A stretch of 64,000 bases of DNA. It comes from CAVYEM01 sp963767635 (GTDB lineage: Bacteria; Vulcanimicrobiota; Vulcanimicrobiia; Vulcanimicrobiales; Vulcanimicrobiaceae). Shown here piece by piece: positions 54,759 through 63,828 of this stretch. The stretch is taken from positions 1,984,001 to 2,048,000 of the forward strand of contig CAVYEM010000001.1 of NCBI GenBank assembly GCA_963767635.1. Direction: 5' to 3'. How positions within the stretch are numbered: position 1 is the first letter of the stretch; each line of letters opens with the position of its first letter. A program made the position numbers and the translations under genes. Below the pieces are notes generated by a model, which worked only from the letters and a program-made list of their open reading frames with translations, had not been told where the DNA came from and searched no databases.

Positions 54759-55073
54759 CTACGTGCGCCTGGCCTCGCCCGCACGGTAACGATACACGAT
54801 GCGGCCCTTGGTCAAATCGTAGGGGGAAACCTCAACGTCGACGCGGTCGCCCGGGAGAATCTTGATGCGATGCCGGCGCAAGCGTCCGGCGATATGCGCC
54901 AAAATAACGTGCCCATTGTCCAGTTCTACGGAAAACGTCGTGCTTGGGAATACCTGCTTGACGCTGCCGTAGACTTCGAGCGGCGACTCTTTTTGATCTT
55001 GGTTCGTGCGATTCGGAATGGATGCTTCTCTTGTCTGTAAGCGGCGAGGTGAGATACCGCCGGAGTATGGCAT
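54759..55073 (-). CDS. infA: Translation initiation factor IF-1, start uncertain
   Basis: The S1-fold core is clear: LEVYGSVKQVFPSTTFSVEL, DNGHVILAHIAGRLRRHRIK, ILPGDRVDVEVSPYDLTKGR and IVYRYR. It helps position initiator tRNA on the small ribosomal subunit. From the ATG at 55071-55073 it has a 30-residue N-terminal extension not usual for IF-1. An ATT codon at 55017-55019, preceded by AAGAGAAG, would give a normal-sized 86-residue protein, so a rare ATT start is possible. It is unusual to see infA away from the ribosomal-protein operon. Confidence 0.85.
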   Translation of the reverse strand: MPYSGGISPRRLQTREASIPNRTNQDQKESPLEVYGSVKQVFPSTTFSVELDNGHVILAHIAGRLRRHRIKILPGDRVDVEVSPYDLTKGRIVYRYRAGEARRT

Positions 55074-55101
55074 ATTTTCAGCGGATGTACAAGCGGCCGC
55101 C

Positions 55102-57702
55102 TCAGGTGCCCTTGGCGGCGTGGGCGACGTTTACCGGCTTTTCGGTCCCGCAATCGAGCGGCAGCTCGGCCATCACGTGGTTGCCGTACCCTCGAACGTG
55201 CTCCACTCGCACCGACCTACTCAGCTCCCGCACGATGAACAAGCCGCGCCCGGATTCGCTCAGGACGTCGCGCGGCAAGCCGGTGGTTACGGTAAAGGGA
55301 GCGCCCCGATCGATCACATGGAGCACGGGACGGCCCTGCGACCAGTCAAGGTCGATGTCGATGGGGCCGGGGGAGTGCCGCACGACGTTGCCGATCAGCT
55401 CGCCAAATATCAGTTCCGCCATGGCGATCGCCACCTCGTCGCTGCAGTGCTCGCGTAACGCACGCACGAATTGTCCGCGCGCGTCTTGCGCCGCCTTCGC
55501 GTTCTCCGCCTCGAACCTCCAGCGCCGGGACGGTTCGAAGGAGAGCGTAAGCACCGCGACGTCGTCGTCGGCCCGTTTGGTCAAGCATGCTTCTTCGATG
55601 AATTGCGCCGGGCTGTGCGTGTGGAGCACCGCTTGCGTTGCCGCCACTTCCCGCACGCGCCGGTAGCCCGCCAGCACGTCGCGTGTGGCTTCCACTAAAC
55701 CGTCCGTGTAAAGAATGAGCATGCACGCATCGTCCAAATCGACGACTGTGGACTGGACCGGCGCCGCCATGCCGCGCGCGCCCAGGGGCAACCCATCAGC
55801 GCGAAGTTCTTCGACGCCGCTTCCTCGGCGCAGCAGCGGAGGCGGATGCCCCGCATTACCGAAGCGCAATGTGCGACGCAGCGGATCGACGATACCGATG
55901 AATGCGGTGACGATCGCGTCGGGATACCGCCGCGCCAGCACGGACTCGACCGTATCCAGAATGCGCGCCGGATCCTGATCGTACGAAGGCGCGATCGCGA
56001 TGAGATGCCGCACTTTCCCCATGATGACGGCCGCGTCGGGCCCGCGCCCGCTGACGTCGCCGGTGCTGACGACTACCGTACCGTCTTGCAGCGAGAACGC
56101 ATCGTACCAGTCGCCGCCGACTTGCGCGCCCGTCGCGCTGGGAAGATAGACGGCGTCGAAAGCCAGCCCGGGCATGCTGGGAAGCGAGGGAGGCAGCAAC
56201 GATTCCTGCAGCGTTTCGACGATGCGGCGTTCGCGCTCGAATACTTCGGCATTTTCCATCGCCACCGATGCGTGCCGCCCGATTTCGACTAGAATGTCGA
56301 TCTCTTCCGTCGTAAAATTTTTACGGCTGTTCGCCGAGTACGCGACGATCGCTCCGTACGTCTTCGCTCGCGAAAAGAGCGGAATCGTTACGGAGAATGC
56401 CGGCTCCAGCGCGGCGATATCCGCAGCTAGATACGGCCAGGTGGATCGCTCCGCCACGCCGGGCTGCAAACTGCGCGCGATCGTTTTATGGCCGCGCAGG
56501 CCTTCGACGAATTTCTTTTCGGCGTCGGGATGAAACGGCCGGACGCCGACCAGCGACTCGGCGAGGCCCGTTTTGTCGGGGTCGCGGTGCGCCGCTGCAA
56601 TGACGCGCACGGCATTGTGCCGCTCGATGCGCGCCGCGACGGCAAAGTCTGCGAACGTCGCCGCGATCAGCGCCGTCAGTTCGCGGAACGTAGCGGCCAC
56701 GTCCAACGACTCGTAGACGGTCTGCGTCGCGCGACCGATGAATTGCAAACGCTGCTTCGCGCGCTGTTCCTGTGCGATCAGCCGGTGACGCGCGATGGCT
56801 TCGGCCGCGCGATCCGAGATCATCGTGAGCACGTCCATGTCTGCCTGTCCAAACGATCTGCCGGATTCCGCGGCGTACATGACGATGCCGCCGAATATTG
56901 TACCTTCGGAACTCAGTGGTGCCAGAATGGCCGAATGCATGCCGAGCTCGCGCAAGATGCGCAAGTGTTCTTCGTCCTGTGCCGATGCCACCAGCATTTC
57001 GTCCGTGACGACCGGCACCAGCATGGGCTCGTTGCGTTCCAAGAACGCGATGAACTGGTGATCCGCCGCTATCGGATAACGCTCGACGTACGACCACACC
57101 AAACGCAGTTTCTCGGCATCGCGATGCTGCAGGGAAGCGACGTGATAGCGTCCCGAGCCGTCGGAGAGCACGACGACGCACCAATCGGCAAAACGGCGAA
57201 TCGCCAAACGGGCGAACGCGTCGGCGGCGTCCTGCGCGCTTGCGGAAGAGGCCAGCATGCCGGACGCCTCCAGCACGAAGTTCAAATTCTCGTTGGCACG
57301 CTTTTGCTCATCGATGTCGGTGGCAGTGCCGATCCACAGGCGAACCTCGCCGCGATCGTCGCGCATCGGCAGAGCCCTGGCAATAAACCAACGAAACGAT
57401 CCATCCTGCGCGCTGCGCAGCCGGTATTGCATCTCGAACTCAGTGCCCGCCGCGACCGCCGTGTGCCAGCGTTCCCACATTGGAGCGATGTCTTCGGAGT
57501 GGACGACGCCTTTGTAGCCCGTGCCGTGCGACTGCTCTACGCTAAGCCCCGTGTACCGAACCCAGCGCTGGTTAAAGAATTGTACGGTGCCGTCCGGCGA
57601 TGCCGTCCAGACCAAATGCGGCATTCCATCGGCAAGCGCGCGAAATCCCGTTCCGCCGTCCTCCAGCGCAAGCGCGAGCGCGTTCAGCTCTGTACTGGAC
57701 AA
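55102..57702 (-). CDS. PAS-GAF-GAF-PP2C-HATPase regulator (RsbU/SpoIIE-like phosphatase)
   Basis: An ~866-residue signalling protein. It has a PAS domain (FRALADGMPHLVWTASPDG onward, ~15-140), a first GAF-like region from about 150 (NLNFVLEASGMLASSASAQ) and a second from about 330 (LQFIGRATQTVYESLDVAAT). A PP2C/SpoIIE phosphatase follows (LQESLLPPSLPSMPG, QVGGDWYDAF, VSTGDVSGRGPDAAVIMG, ~500-710). A C-terminal anti-sigma-type HATPase (ELIGNVVRHSPGPIDIDLDW, VIDRGAPF, SGRGLFIVREL) ends the chain. It likely controls partner-switching stress signalling by phosphorylating and dephosphorylating antagonists. A TTG at 57700-57702 is the chosen start; an ATG at 57753 is possible. It overlaps murI. Confidence 0.85.
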   Translation of the reverse strand: MSSTELNALALALEDGGTGFRALADGMPHLVWTASPDGTVQFFNQRWVRYTGLSVEQSHGTGYKGVVHSEDIAPMWERWHTAVAAGTEFEMQYRLRSAQDGSFRWFIARALPMRDDRGEVRLWIGTATDIDEQKRANENLNFVLEASGMLASSASAQDAADAFARLAIRRFADWCVVVLSDGSGRYHVASLQHRDAEKLRLVWSYVERYPIAADHQFIAFLERNEPMLVPVVTDEMLVASAQDEEHLRILRELGMHSAILAPLSSEGTIFGGIVMYAAESGRSFGQADMDVLTMISDRAAEAIARHRLIAQEQRAKQRLQFIGRATQTVYESLDVAATFRELTALIAATFADFAVAARIERHNAVRVIAAAHRDPDKTGLAESLVGVRPFHPDAEKKFVEGLRGHKTIARSLQPGVAERSTWPYLAADIAALEPAFSVTIPLFSRAKTYGAIVAYSANSRKNFTTEEIDILVEIGRHASVAMENAEVFERERRIVETLQESLLPPSLPSMPGLAFDAVYLPSATGAQVGGDWYDAFSLQDGTVVVSTGDVSGRGPDAAVIMGKVRHLIAIAPSYDQDPARILDTVESVLARRYPDAIVTAFIGIVDPLRRTLRFGNAGHPPPLLRRGSGVEELRADGLPLGARGMAAPVQSTVVDLDDACMLILYTDGLVEATRDVLAGYRRVREVAATQAVLHTHSPAQFIEEACLTKRADDDVAVLTLSFEPSRRWRFEAENAKAAQDARGQFVRALREHCSDEVAIAMAELIFGELIGNVVRHSPGPIDIDLDWSQGRPVLHVIDRGAPFTVTTGLPRDVLSESGRGLFIVRELSRSVRVEHVRGYGNHVMAELPLDCGTEKPVNVAHAAKGT

Positions 57703-58466
57703 CGCAGCTCCAACGGCCGCACGATCGGCTGGAGATCGCCCGCGAGCGCGCACACGCTCGACCGGAAACGTTGCTCATCTCCGCTGGTTATGCAGGTAAG
57801 AACGCCCGTGGCGGCCGGTATCTGCATGCGCTCGACGAGTTCTGCCGCGCGCTGCGCGTGAACGAACGCCGGGTCGATCACGGGCACGCCGGGCAGCGAC
57901 GCGCGAAAATGCTCGAAAAGCAACGGATAATGCGTGCAGCCCAGCAGCAGCGCGTCCACCTGCGGCAACAGCGAGCACGCCTGCGCCACCGCGCGCGCCG
58001 TTTGCGCGCCGTGAAACTGCCCGGCCTCGACGAGCGGCACGAGTGCGGGAGCCGCGACTTCAAACACCTGCGCACTGGGAACGCGAGCGTGAATGCGATG
58101 GGCGTACGCTGCGCTTCGTGCGGTCGCCTCCGTCGCAATCACGCCGATGCGCTGATAACCGCCGGCCTCGACGGCCATCGCGGCCGATTCGATCAAATCG
58201 ACGATGATCGCGTGCGCGGGGGGCCACCCGAACTGCGATGCGGTCGCGCACGTCGTGTTGCAGGCCATAATGACCGCCTGCGCGCCTTCGGCATCCAGCC
58301 TGTGCAGATTTTGCTGCACTAACCGCAGCAGATCTTCGGCACTGCGATCGCCGTACGGTACGTGCGCTTGATCGGCAAAAAATACCATGTCGTGAAGCGG
58401 CAAGACTTCCCGTACTCGGCGCACGACGGTTAGGCCGCCTAAGCCGGAATCAAAGAACCCTAGCAC
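57684..58466 (-). CDS. murI: Glutamate racemase
   Basis: A 260-residue enzyme from GTG 58464-58466 that supplies D-glutamate for peptidoglycan. Key residues: D6-S-G-L-G-G in VLGFFDSGLGGLTVV, the first catalytic cysteine C69 in MACNTTCATASQ, and the second, C177, in LLLGCTHYPLL. The start comes five nucleotides after the amidase stop, and the 3' end overlaps the phosphatase regulator gene. It is the third wall gene of the run gerM-amidase-murI. Confidence 0.95.
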   Translation of the reverse strand: MLGFFDSGLGGLTVVRRVREVLPLHDMVFFADQAHVPYGDRSAEDLLRLVQQNLHRLDAEGAQAVIMACNTTCATASQFGWPPAHAIIVDLIESAAMAVEAGGYQRIGVIATEATARSAAYAHRIHARVPSAQVFEVAAPALVPLVEAGQFHGAQTARAVAQACSLLPQVDALLLGCTHYPLLFEHFRASLPGVPVIDPAFVHAQRAAELVERMQIPAATGVLTCITSGDEQRFRSSVCALAGDLQPIVRPLELRCPVQS

Positions 58467-58470
58467 GCGC

Positions 58471-60342
58471 TCATTGGCCGTTCGAGCCGGCCGCAGGAGG
58501 CGGCGGCCCGGCATAATCCGCGATTCCGTCGGCAATCGCTTGCGCCATCCGTTCTCGCCACTGCGGCGATTGCAAGAGTTGCCGATCGTCCGGATTGGAG
58601 ATGAATGCCGTTTCTACCAGCGTAGCCGGCATGGTGGCATGATGCACCACGTACAGTTTGTCTTTTACCGTGCCGTCGTCAGCGATGCCGGCCTCGGCCG
58701 CGATGCGATGCTCGACCGCCTGCGCGAGTGCCAAATCGCTCGGTTTGTAGTAGTACACCGTCGCGCCATGCGGCCCCGAGTTCATAAATGCATTGACGTG
58801 AATGCTCACGAAAAGCCGCGCGCCATTGTTGTTTGCCACATCGTCGCGGGCCTGCAGTTCATCGCTGGCTGAATCGTAGGGCGCGTAAACGTCCTTGTCG
58901 GTATCGCGCGTCATCATGACTTGCCAACCGCGCGCCACGAGCACGTCGCGAAGCCGTTTGGACATGTCGAGCGAAAGCGTTTTTTCTACGGCGTCGCCAC
59001 GAATCGATCCCCAGTCGCTGCCGCCGTGGCCTGGATCGATGACGATGAGCCGCGGATTGGCCGACACATACGCGGCAGGCGTCGGCCGCGGCGAAAATTT
59101 CCAACGCTCGGCGGGTGCGGGCGCGGACGCATACGCTATCGCCGACGTGCCGATCGTTCCAGAACCGCTGCGCGATGCGGCATCGGCGATCGCGTTTCTA
59201 ACGGTTATCGTGACTCCGCCGGCATCCGGCGTAACGTCGATCGCGTAAAAGCCCGCCGGTGAAAGAGCCACGCGCACCGCATCGCCGCTCTGCCGGCGAA
59301 CGCGCACGGAGGTAACGATCGCGTTCCCGGAAAGCACCGCGGGCGGCATCGCGAGCCGCGCTCCGTGAATATCGATCCACCAGCGGTTATCCGGAGGGCG
59401 CAGGCGATGCCAATCGTACGATGCGTTGCCGCTGACTGCAACGCGCACGACGTACGCGCCGTCTTGCGGCTGCGTTTGCACCGCCGTCACTTGCGCGAGG
59501 CCGCTTTGCGCGGGAGCGGGCTGTACCGGACCGGATGGCGTCGCGACCGGCACGGGCGAGGGCGGTGGTTTCGCAGCCGCGATCGTTTGCGCTGCGCCCA
59601 GCGCAACGGTCACGTCGCGTTGATCGTCCGTACCCAACGCCGAATGCGCGGTTCCCGGGCCGACGTACAGCGTTACCAGCGTGCGGGGATGAGAAGGCGA
59701 ACCCTCCGTTCGAACGTCGATTCGATGGACCGGGCCACCCTCAACGGTGCGCGCCGGCGGCAGCGTGCTGCCTACGCCGTCGAACGCCAACACGATTTTT
59801 CCGCCGCTGTCCGAAACGATTCTCGCATCGAGCGGCATCCCTCCGCGCGCGATCATTTTTGCGCCTTGCGCGCCGCTCTGAAAGTCGATCGACGCGAGCT
59901 GCGGCTGCAGCACCGATGTGGAACCTTCGGTTTTTTCCGATAAACCCAAGGCTTGGAGCAGCTCGTCGAACGGAACGTACGGATGACCGCCGAGCAAAAA
60001 CGGTGCGAAATCTGCCGTTTCAGTAACGGGGCCGACGTCGTATCGCCGGTCGCCTATCGCAAAACTGACGACGACCGGCTGCGCGGTCGTGACCAGCACA
60101 TAACGTTCGCCCGGCTGCCACGTCACCGTTGCTCCGATTTGTTCGAACAGCGCACGAATGCCGGGATCGTCGATGGGAATCGCGCGTCCGCCGTCCTGTG
60201 CGATCAGGTGCGCGAAGACGATGCGCTTGCCTTGGAATGTAAACGCCGCACGGTCCGCGCTCCTGGCCGGTTGCGCACCGAGCACGGCGATGGCGATCAG
60301 CAGCGCGAGTGCGCTACCAATCCGAACGGCGTAACGGCTCAT
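58471..60342 (-). CDS. N-acetylmuramoyl-L-alanine amidase with AMIN domain (AmiC-like)
   Basis: A 623-residue exported cell-wall amidase. It has a signal peptide (MSRYAVRIGSALALLIAIAV, ending ARSA), a copper-amine-oxidase-like stalk region (FQGKRIVFAHLIAQDGGRAI, residues ~30-140), an AMIN-like beta domain around 270-380 and a C-terminal Amidase_3 zinc domain. The latter shows RLIVIDPGHGGSDWGS, the EKTLSLDMSKRLRDVL helix, SIHVNAF and VETAFISNPDD, with the zinc ligands. It cuts the amide bond between MurNAc and L-Ala. It starts five nucleotides after gerM; murI follows. Confidence 0.9.
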   Translation of the reverse strand: MSRYAVRIGSALALLIAIAVLGAQPARSADRAAFTFQGKRIVFAHLIAQDGGRAIPIDDPGIRALFEQIGATVTWQPGERYVLVTTAQPVVVSFAIGDRRYDVGPVTETADFAPFLLGGHPYVPFDELLQALGLSEKTEGSTSVLQPQLASIDFQSGAQGAKMIARGGMPLDARIVSDSGGKIVLAFDGVGSTLPPARTVEGGPVHRIDVRTEGSPSHPRTLVTLYVGPGTAHSALGTDDQRDVTVALGAAQTIAAAKPPPSPVPVATPSGPVQPAPAQSGLAQVTAVQTQPQDGAYVVRVAVSGNASYDWHRLRPPDNRWWIDIHGARLAMPPAVLSGNAIVTSVRVRRQSGDAVRVALSPAGFYAIDVTPDAGGVTITVRNAIADAASRSGSGTIGTSAIAYASAPAPAERWKFSPRPTPAAYVSANPRLIVIDPGHGGSDWGSIRGDAVEKTLSLDMSKRLRDVLVARGWQVMMTRDTDKDVYAPYDSASDELQARDDVANNNGARLFVSIHVNAFMNSGPHGATVYYYKPSDLALAQAVEHRIAAEAGIADDGTVKDKLYVVHHATMPATLVETAFISNPDDRQLLQSPQWRERMAQAIADGIADYAGPPPPAAGSNGQ

Positions 60343-60347
60343 CGAGT

Positions 60348-60836
60348 TCAAGATGCCCCCCCGGAAGCGTGTCCAGTCTGCTGGCCCTGGACGCGGATGG
60401 CAACGCGGTCGATCCCCGGAAGCGATGTCAGCGTCCATACCAGCGCTTTGAACCCTCCGCTTTCCCCAAGCTCGCCGGCACTCTGGTTCTTCACCTCTTG
60501 CGAGAGATCGACCGAGGCAGTTGAACCGGTAACGTCGACGGAGAGGACGTGCGTTCCCGGCGGGAAGCGTACCGCCGAAATGGAGGCCGGAGGACCGGCA
60601 AGCGCCTGCGTTGCGGCATAGAGCACGGCATTGTGCAGATGTTCGGCGCTGCTTTCACCGGCTTGCGGCGGCCGCATAGAAACGGTCCAGGGCACCTCGG
60701 TTTTACCGTCGACTTTCGTGTAGTAGACCGTGATACGATTGCCGACGGCAGATGGGCGATGCGAGGTCCAATACCATGCGATGACCGCGACGATCGCAAG
60801 CACGGCGATCCACAAAAAAGCCCGCGACGCTCTCAC
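60348..60836 (-). CDS. GerM-domain membrane-anchored protein
   Basis: A 162-residue protein, GTG start at 60834-60836. One membrane anchor (AFLWIAVLAIVAVIAWYW) is followed by a GerM domain: NRITVYYTKVDGKTEVPWTV, LHNAVLYAATQALAGPP and VDLSQEVKNQSAGELGESGG. GerM domains occur in spore-germination and wall-associated proteins of Firmicutes and beyond; in Bacillus the gene also lies beside racE. Its place directly upstream of an amidase and murI supports a cell-wall role. The ribosome site is not strong. Confidence 0.85.
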   Translation of the reverse strand: MRASRAFLWIAVLAIVAVIAWYWTSHRPSAVGNRITVYYTKVDGKTEVPWTVSMRPPQAGESSAEHLHNAVLYAATQALAGPPASISAVRFPPGTHVLSVDVTGSTASVDLSQEVKNQSAGELGESGGFKALVWTLTSLPGIDRVAIRVQGQQTGHASGGAS

Positions 60837-60920
60837 GAGCGCAAAACTTCGGCGGACCGAGCAAGCCGGCCTTTAGAGTGTCACCAGGCTCCGCGGCAAG
60901 GGATGCGCAAGAAAAAGACC

Positions 60921-61343
60921 ATGAATTCGGACATGCAAAACGACGTCCTCGTAAAACTAAGCGACGCCGGCCTGACTCTCTCCGATCCGGATCACGACAT
61001 TCGCGGGCGCAAGGTGATTGACCAGCACGGAGACGACATCGGTCACGTCAGCGGATTGTTCATCGACAAAGCTCAAAAAAAGGTGCGACTGCTGCAAGTC
61101 GCCGCAGGCGGCTTCCTCGGCCTTGGCGAGCGGCACTTCCTTATTCCAGTTGAGGCGGTCTTGAGCGTTACGCAGGATGAGGTGCGGATTAGCCACAGTC
61201 GGGAGCACGTTGTGAATTCCCCGTCCTACGATCCGAAATTGACAGAGCAAGCACCGAGTCTTGCCTTCTGGGAACCGTATTACGGCTATTACGGCTACCA
61301 GCCGTATTGGGGCGGCGGCGGCCTGGGTTACCCGCTGCTATGA
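60921..61343 (+). CDS. PRC-barrel domain protein
   Basis: A 140-residue protein starting MNSDMQNDVLVKLSDAGLTL. The PRC-barrel fold is clear in DIRGRKVIDQHGDDIGHVSG, LFIDKAQKKVRLLQVAAGGF and LIPVEAVLSVTQDEVRISH. The C-terminal tail is Tyr/Gly-rich (EPYYGYYGYQPYWGGGGLG). PRC-barrel proteins of this type are stress or envelope-related with unknown partners. A second ATG at 60903 is a possible start. It is divergent from gerM. Confidence 0.8.
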   Translation: MNSDMQNDVLVKLSDAGLTLSDPDHDIRGRKVIDQHGDDIGHVSGLFIDKAQKKVRLLQVAAGGFLGLGERHFLIPVEAVLSVTQDEVRISHSREHVVNSPSYDPKLTEQAPSLAFWEPYYGYYGYQPYWGGGGLGYPLL

Positions 61344-61395
61344 AACGCACTGCGCAGCGTAGGTAGCACTCGCGCTTCGTCGAACGAAACGATCT

Positions 61396-62136
61396 GTGGC
61401 AGCTGCGACAAAGTGGCCGACGTTCATATCATCGCTAAAGGCGCGCCGCCAAATCGCCGAGGGCACGATGGCCTTCGAATTCGAGAAGCCGTCGGACTGG
61501 ACGTTTACGGCCGGACAGTTCATCGACATCACGCTGGCGAATCCGGCGGAAACCGACAGCGAAGGAAACACGCGCGGATTTTCCGTCGCGAGCGCGCCAT
61601 ACGAACAAACCATTATGATCGCCACGCGTATGCGAGATACGGCGTTTAAGCGTGTGCTGAAGTCGGAAGCGTTAGAAAGCGGCGCGAAAATCGAAGGACC
61701 ATTCGGAGATCTAACGTTACACGAGGATGCTGCTCGTCCCGCGGTTTTCCTCACAGGAGGCATCGGCGTAACGACATTTCGCAGCATCGCGTTCCAGGCG
61801 GCTCACGACAAGCTCGCGCACCGAATCGTGATGTTTTACTCCAACCGCCGTCCGGAAGACGCGGCGTTTTTGGCGGAGTTGCAAGCACTGCAGCAAAGAA
61901 ACGCCAACCTCACACTGGTGGCAACGATGACGGACATGAAAGACTCCAAGCAGCCGTGGTCCGGGCAAACCGGTCAGATCGATGCAGAGATGCTGGCGCA
62001 ATACGCCGACACAACGAAGAACGGCATTTTCTACATCACCGGCCCAGGCGGGATGGTCAAAGCGTTGCAGGCGCTTCTCGCGGGAATCGGCGTGCATAGC
62101 GATGACATCCGCGTGGAGGAATATACGGGTTATTAG
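61396..62136 (+). CDS. Ferredoxin/flavodoxin-NADP reductase-like oxidoreductase
   Basis: A 246-residue FAD and NAD(P) module. It has FEFEKPSDWTFTAGQFIDIT for the FAD cap, TRGFSVASAP (R-x-x-S-x-x-S FAD isoalloxazine motif), VFLTGGIGVTTFRSI for the phosphate loop and IFYITGPGGMVKALQALLAG at the C-terminus. There is no iron-sulfur domain, so it probably passes electrons to a separate ferredoxin or flavodoxin. GTG start at 61396-61398. No clear partner lies beside it. Confidence 0.88.
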   Translation: MAAATKWPTFISSLKARRQIAEGTMAFEFEKPSDWTFTAGQFIDITLANPAETDSEGNTRGFSVASAPYEQTIMIATRMRDTAFKRVLKSEALESGAKIEGPFGDLTLHEDAARPAVFLTGGIGVTTFRSIAFQAAHDKLAHRIVMFYSNRRPEDAAFLAELQALQQRNANLTLVATMTDMKDSKQPWSGQTGQIDAEMLAQYADTTKNGIFYITGPGGMVKALQALLAGIGVHSDDIRVEEYTGY

Positions 62137-62161
62137 CCTGCTTGCCGGTGCATGGGCATGA

Positions 62162-62686
62162 CTACTTCGTCTCTTCGTTGTGTTCGACTTCGCGCAGTGC
62201 TTGCGCCGCCTCGTGAACGTCCGTGGTTTCGTGGAGCGAGTCGGTTTCGGTGGTCGTTTCGATCTTGGGGTTGACGCGGCGCAGATCTTCGATCGCGTTG
62301 AGGGCTTGGGTGATCTTCTTGTCCTGAATGACCGCGAGCTGCAGCATGAGGCGCGCCCGCTCTTGTTCCAGCGTGGACTGCGTATTCTGAGCGCTCAAGA
62401 TGCTGATGATGAGCACGATGCTCACTACCTGCGCGATCGTATTGAGCAAGCCAAACGTGCCGCTGTCGAAGCTTTCGTGATAACTGCGTAAAGCCATATT
62501 CAGCGCGACCCAAACCACGATGAATACTGCGACGGCGGCGGCGAATCCCGGACTGCCGATGCGGCTCATCAGCCCTTGCAGGGTTCGTTCGTGCGCCGGC
62601 AACTGCCGGTGGCGCTGGGAACGCAGTTCGTCGATTGCCTGCGCGGCATCGCGCACGTGTTCGGAATGTTCGCCGGTGGAGTTCAA
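62162..62686 (-). CDS. DUF1003-family membrane protein
   Basis: A 174-residue membrane protein starting at TTG 62684-62686. After a soluble segment come two membrane helices (FAAAVAVFIVVWVALNMAL and FGLLNTIAQVVSIVLIISIL) with the SYHESFDSGTFGLLN loop, matching DUF1003. An acidic coiled C-terminus follows (ALNAIEDLRRVNPKIETTTE). It is co-directional with the 120-residue membrane gene 17 nt upstream. Function unknown. Confidence 0.75.
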   Translation of the reverse strand: MNSTGEHSEHVRDAAQAIDELRSQRHRQLPAHERTLQGLMSRIGSPGFAAAVAVFIVVWVALNMALRSYHESFDSGTFGLLNTIAQVVSIVLIISILSAQNTQSTLEQERARLMLQLAVIQDKKITQALNAIEDLRRVNPKIETTTETDSLHETTDVHEAAQALREVEHNEETK

Positions 62687-62703
62687 CGGACGAAGCGGCC
62701 CTG

Positions 62704-63066
62704 CTAGATCCCGTGTACGTTGTGCAGCGATACCCCGTACCAAATCGTAAAGACGATGAATATCAGGCCCAGGAGGCTGATCGCCCATCCGATCAGCCGA
62801 TAGCGCTCCGGTGCGCGCTCCACCACGCGGCGCCCCACGATGTACGCAAACATCGCGATAAGCGCCGCCACGATGTGCACCCACAGCGTTCCCGGCAGCG
62901 GCGTATGGCCGGCTCCGGCAAGAGCCGTTACGATGATGCCGAGCAAGACCTGAATGCCCAGCACCGCTACGAGAACTTGCCGGCCCATTTGCACCCAACC
63001 GATGAACAGACCGAGCAAGAACACGAAAAACGCGAAACCCAGGTGAATTTCTAGGACGGTGTTCAT
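62704..63066 (-). CDS. Four-helix membrane protein, unknown
   Basis: A 120-residue protein with about four membrane helices: NTVLEIHLGFAFFVFLLGLF, VLVAVLGIQVLLGIIVTALA, LWVHIVAALIAMFAYIVG and LIGWAISLLGLIFIVFTIWY. Histidines at the ends of the helices (EIHLGF, LWVHIV) might bind haem, as in small cytochrome-b561-like proteins, but this is a guess. It stands between two membrane/secreted genes and shares their direction. Confidence 0.65.
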   Translation of the reverse strand: MNTVLEIHLGFAFFVFLLGLFIGWVQMGRQVLVAVLGIQVLLGIIVTALAGAGHTPLPGTLWVHIVAALIAMFAYIVGRRVVERAPERYRLIGWAISLLGLIFIVFTIWYGVSLHNVHGI

Positions 63067-63069
63067 CTT

Positions 63070-63789
63070 TTAATGCACGGTTATAGGCACCGATACCGTG
63101 TTGCCTGCCTCGTCGCGAATCGTGGCCGAGCACGACCCCGGCGCAATAGGCTTCACGGTGTACGTCGCTGCGGCTTCACCGCTCGCCGAGAGCGTCACTA
63201 ACGCGATACCGTCGCACGTGCTGCGCTCGGAGAATGCGGCGACCTTTTCGCTGCTGGAGATCATGAATAACCGCACTGCTGCAGTGCGATCGATCTGCAC
63301 GTTGGCCGGCGTTGCCGTAAGGGGATTTCCGGATGCGGCCGCCGGTTGCGATATCGCCGTATCGCCGCGCCGCCAGACGGTGCCGTCGGAAAAGCGTACG
63401 GACTGCACCGAGCATGAGAGTTTGGGCGCAATGAATTGGGGCAGCACGAACGCCTGTCCCGCGCCGTTGCTGTAGCGATGCTTGATCTCGATGCCGGGGG
63501 AAAACGTTCCCACGTCGCGGATCAGGAACGAATCGCCGTTCGAATCAACGGCAAAGTTTATCAGGTTTGCCGTTTTCGTAGACTCGTTGGTGAACTGAAT
63601 TTGGATGCCCGAACTGCTCGAGGTGAGCGGAATACCAAAGACGTTTTGCGTGCCCCTGTCGAGCATCGGGCCGCACGCATTGACGGCAACGGGCGGGGCT
63701 GAAGCGGTTTGCGCGACTCCGGTGACCGGCGCGAGGCCGAAGGCCAAAGCCGCTAAACAATATCGAAGGGCTGGTGAAAGGCTGCGCAT
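63070..63789 (-). CDS. Secreted hypothetical protein
   Basis: A 239-residue exported protein with a signal peptide (MRSLSPALRYCLAALAFGLA, ending VAQ-TASA). The mature chain is beta-rich, with FGIPLTSSSSGIQIQFTNES, ANLINFAVDSNGDSFLIRDV and an Ig-like C-terminus (SCSATIRDEAGNTVSVPITV). There are four cysteines in the mature part. No family is recognised. It lies three nucleotides from the four-helix protein gene, so they are co-transcribed. Confidence 0.65.
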   Translation of the reverse strand: MRSLSPALRYCLAALAFGLAPVTGVAQTASAPPVAVNACGPMLDRGTQNVFGIPLTSSSSGIQIQFTNESTKTANLINFAVDSNGDSFLIRDVGTFSPGIEIKHRYSNGAGQAFVLPQFIAPKLSCSVQSVRFSDGTVWRRGDTAISQPAAASGNPLTATPANVQIDRTAAVRLFMISSSEKVAAFSERSTCDGIALVTLSASGEAAATYTVKPIAPGSCSATIRDEAGNTVSVPITVH

Positions 63790-63828
63790 GCTCCAGGGTT
63801 CATGCCGAAGGCGAACAATTCATTCCGG

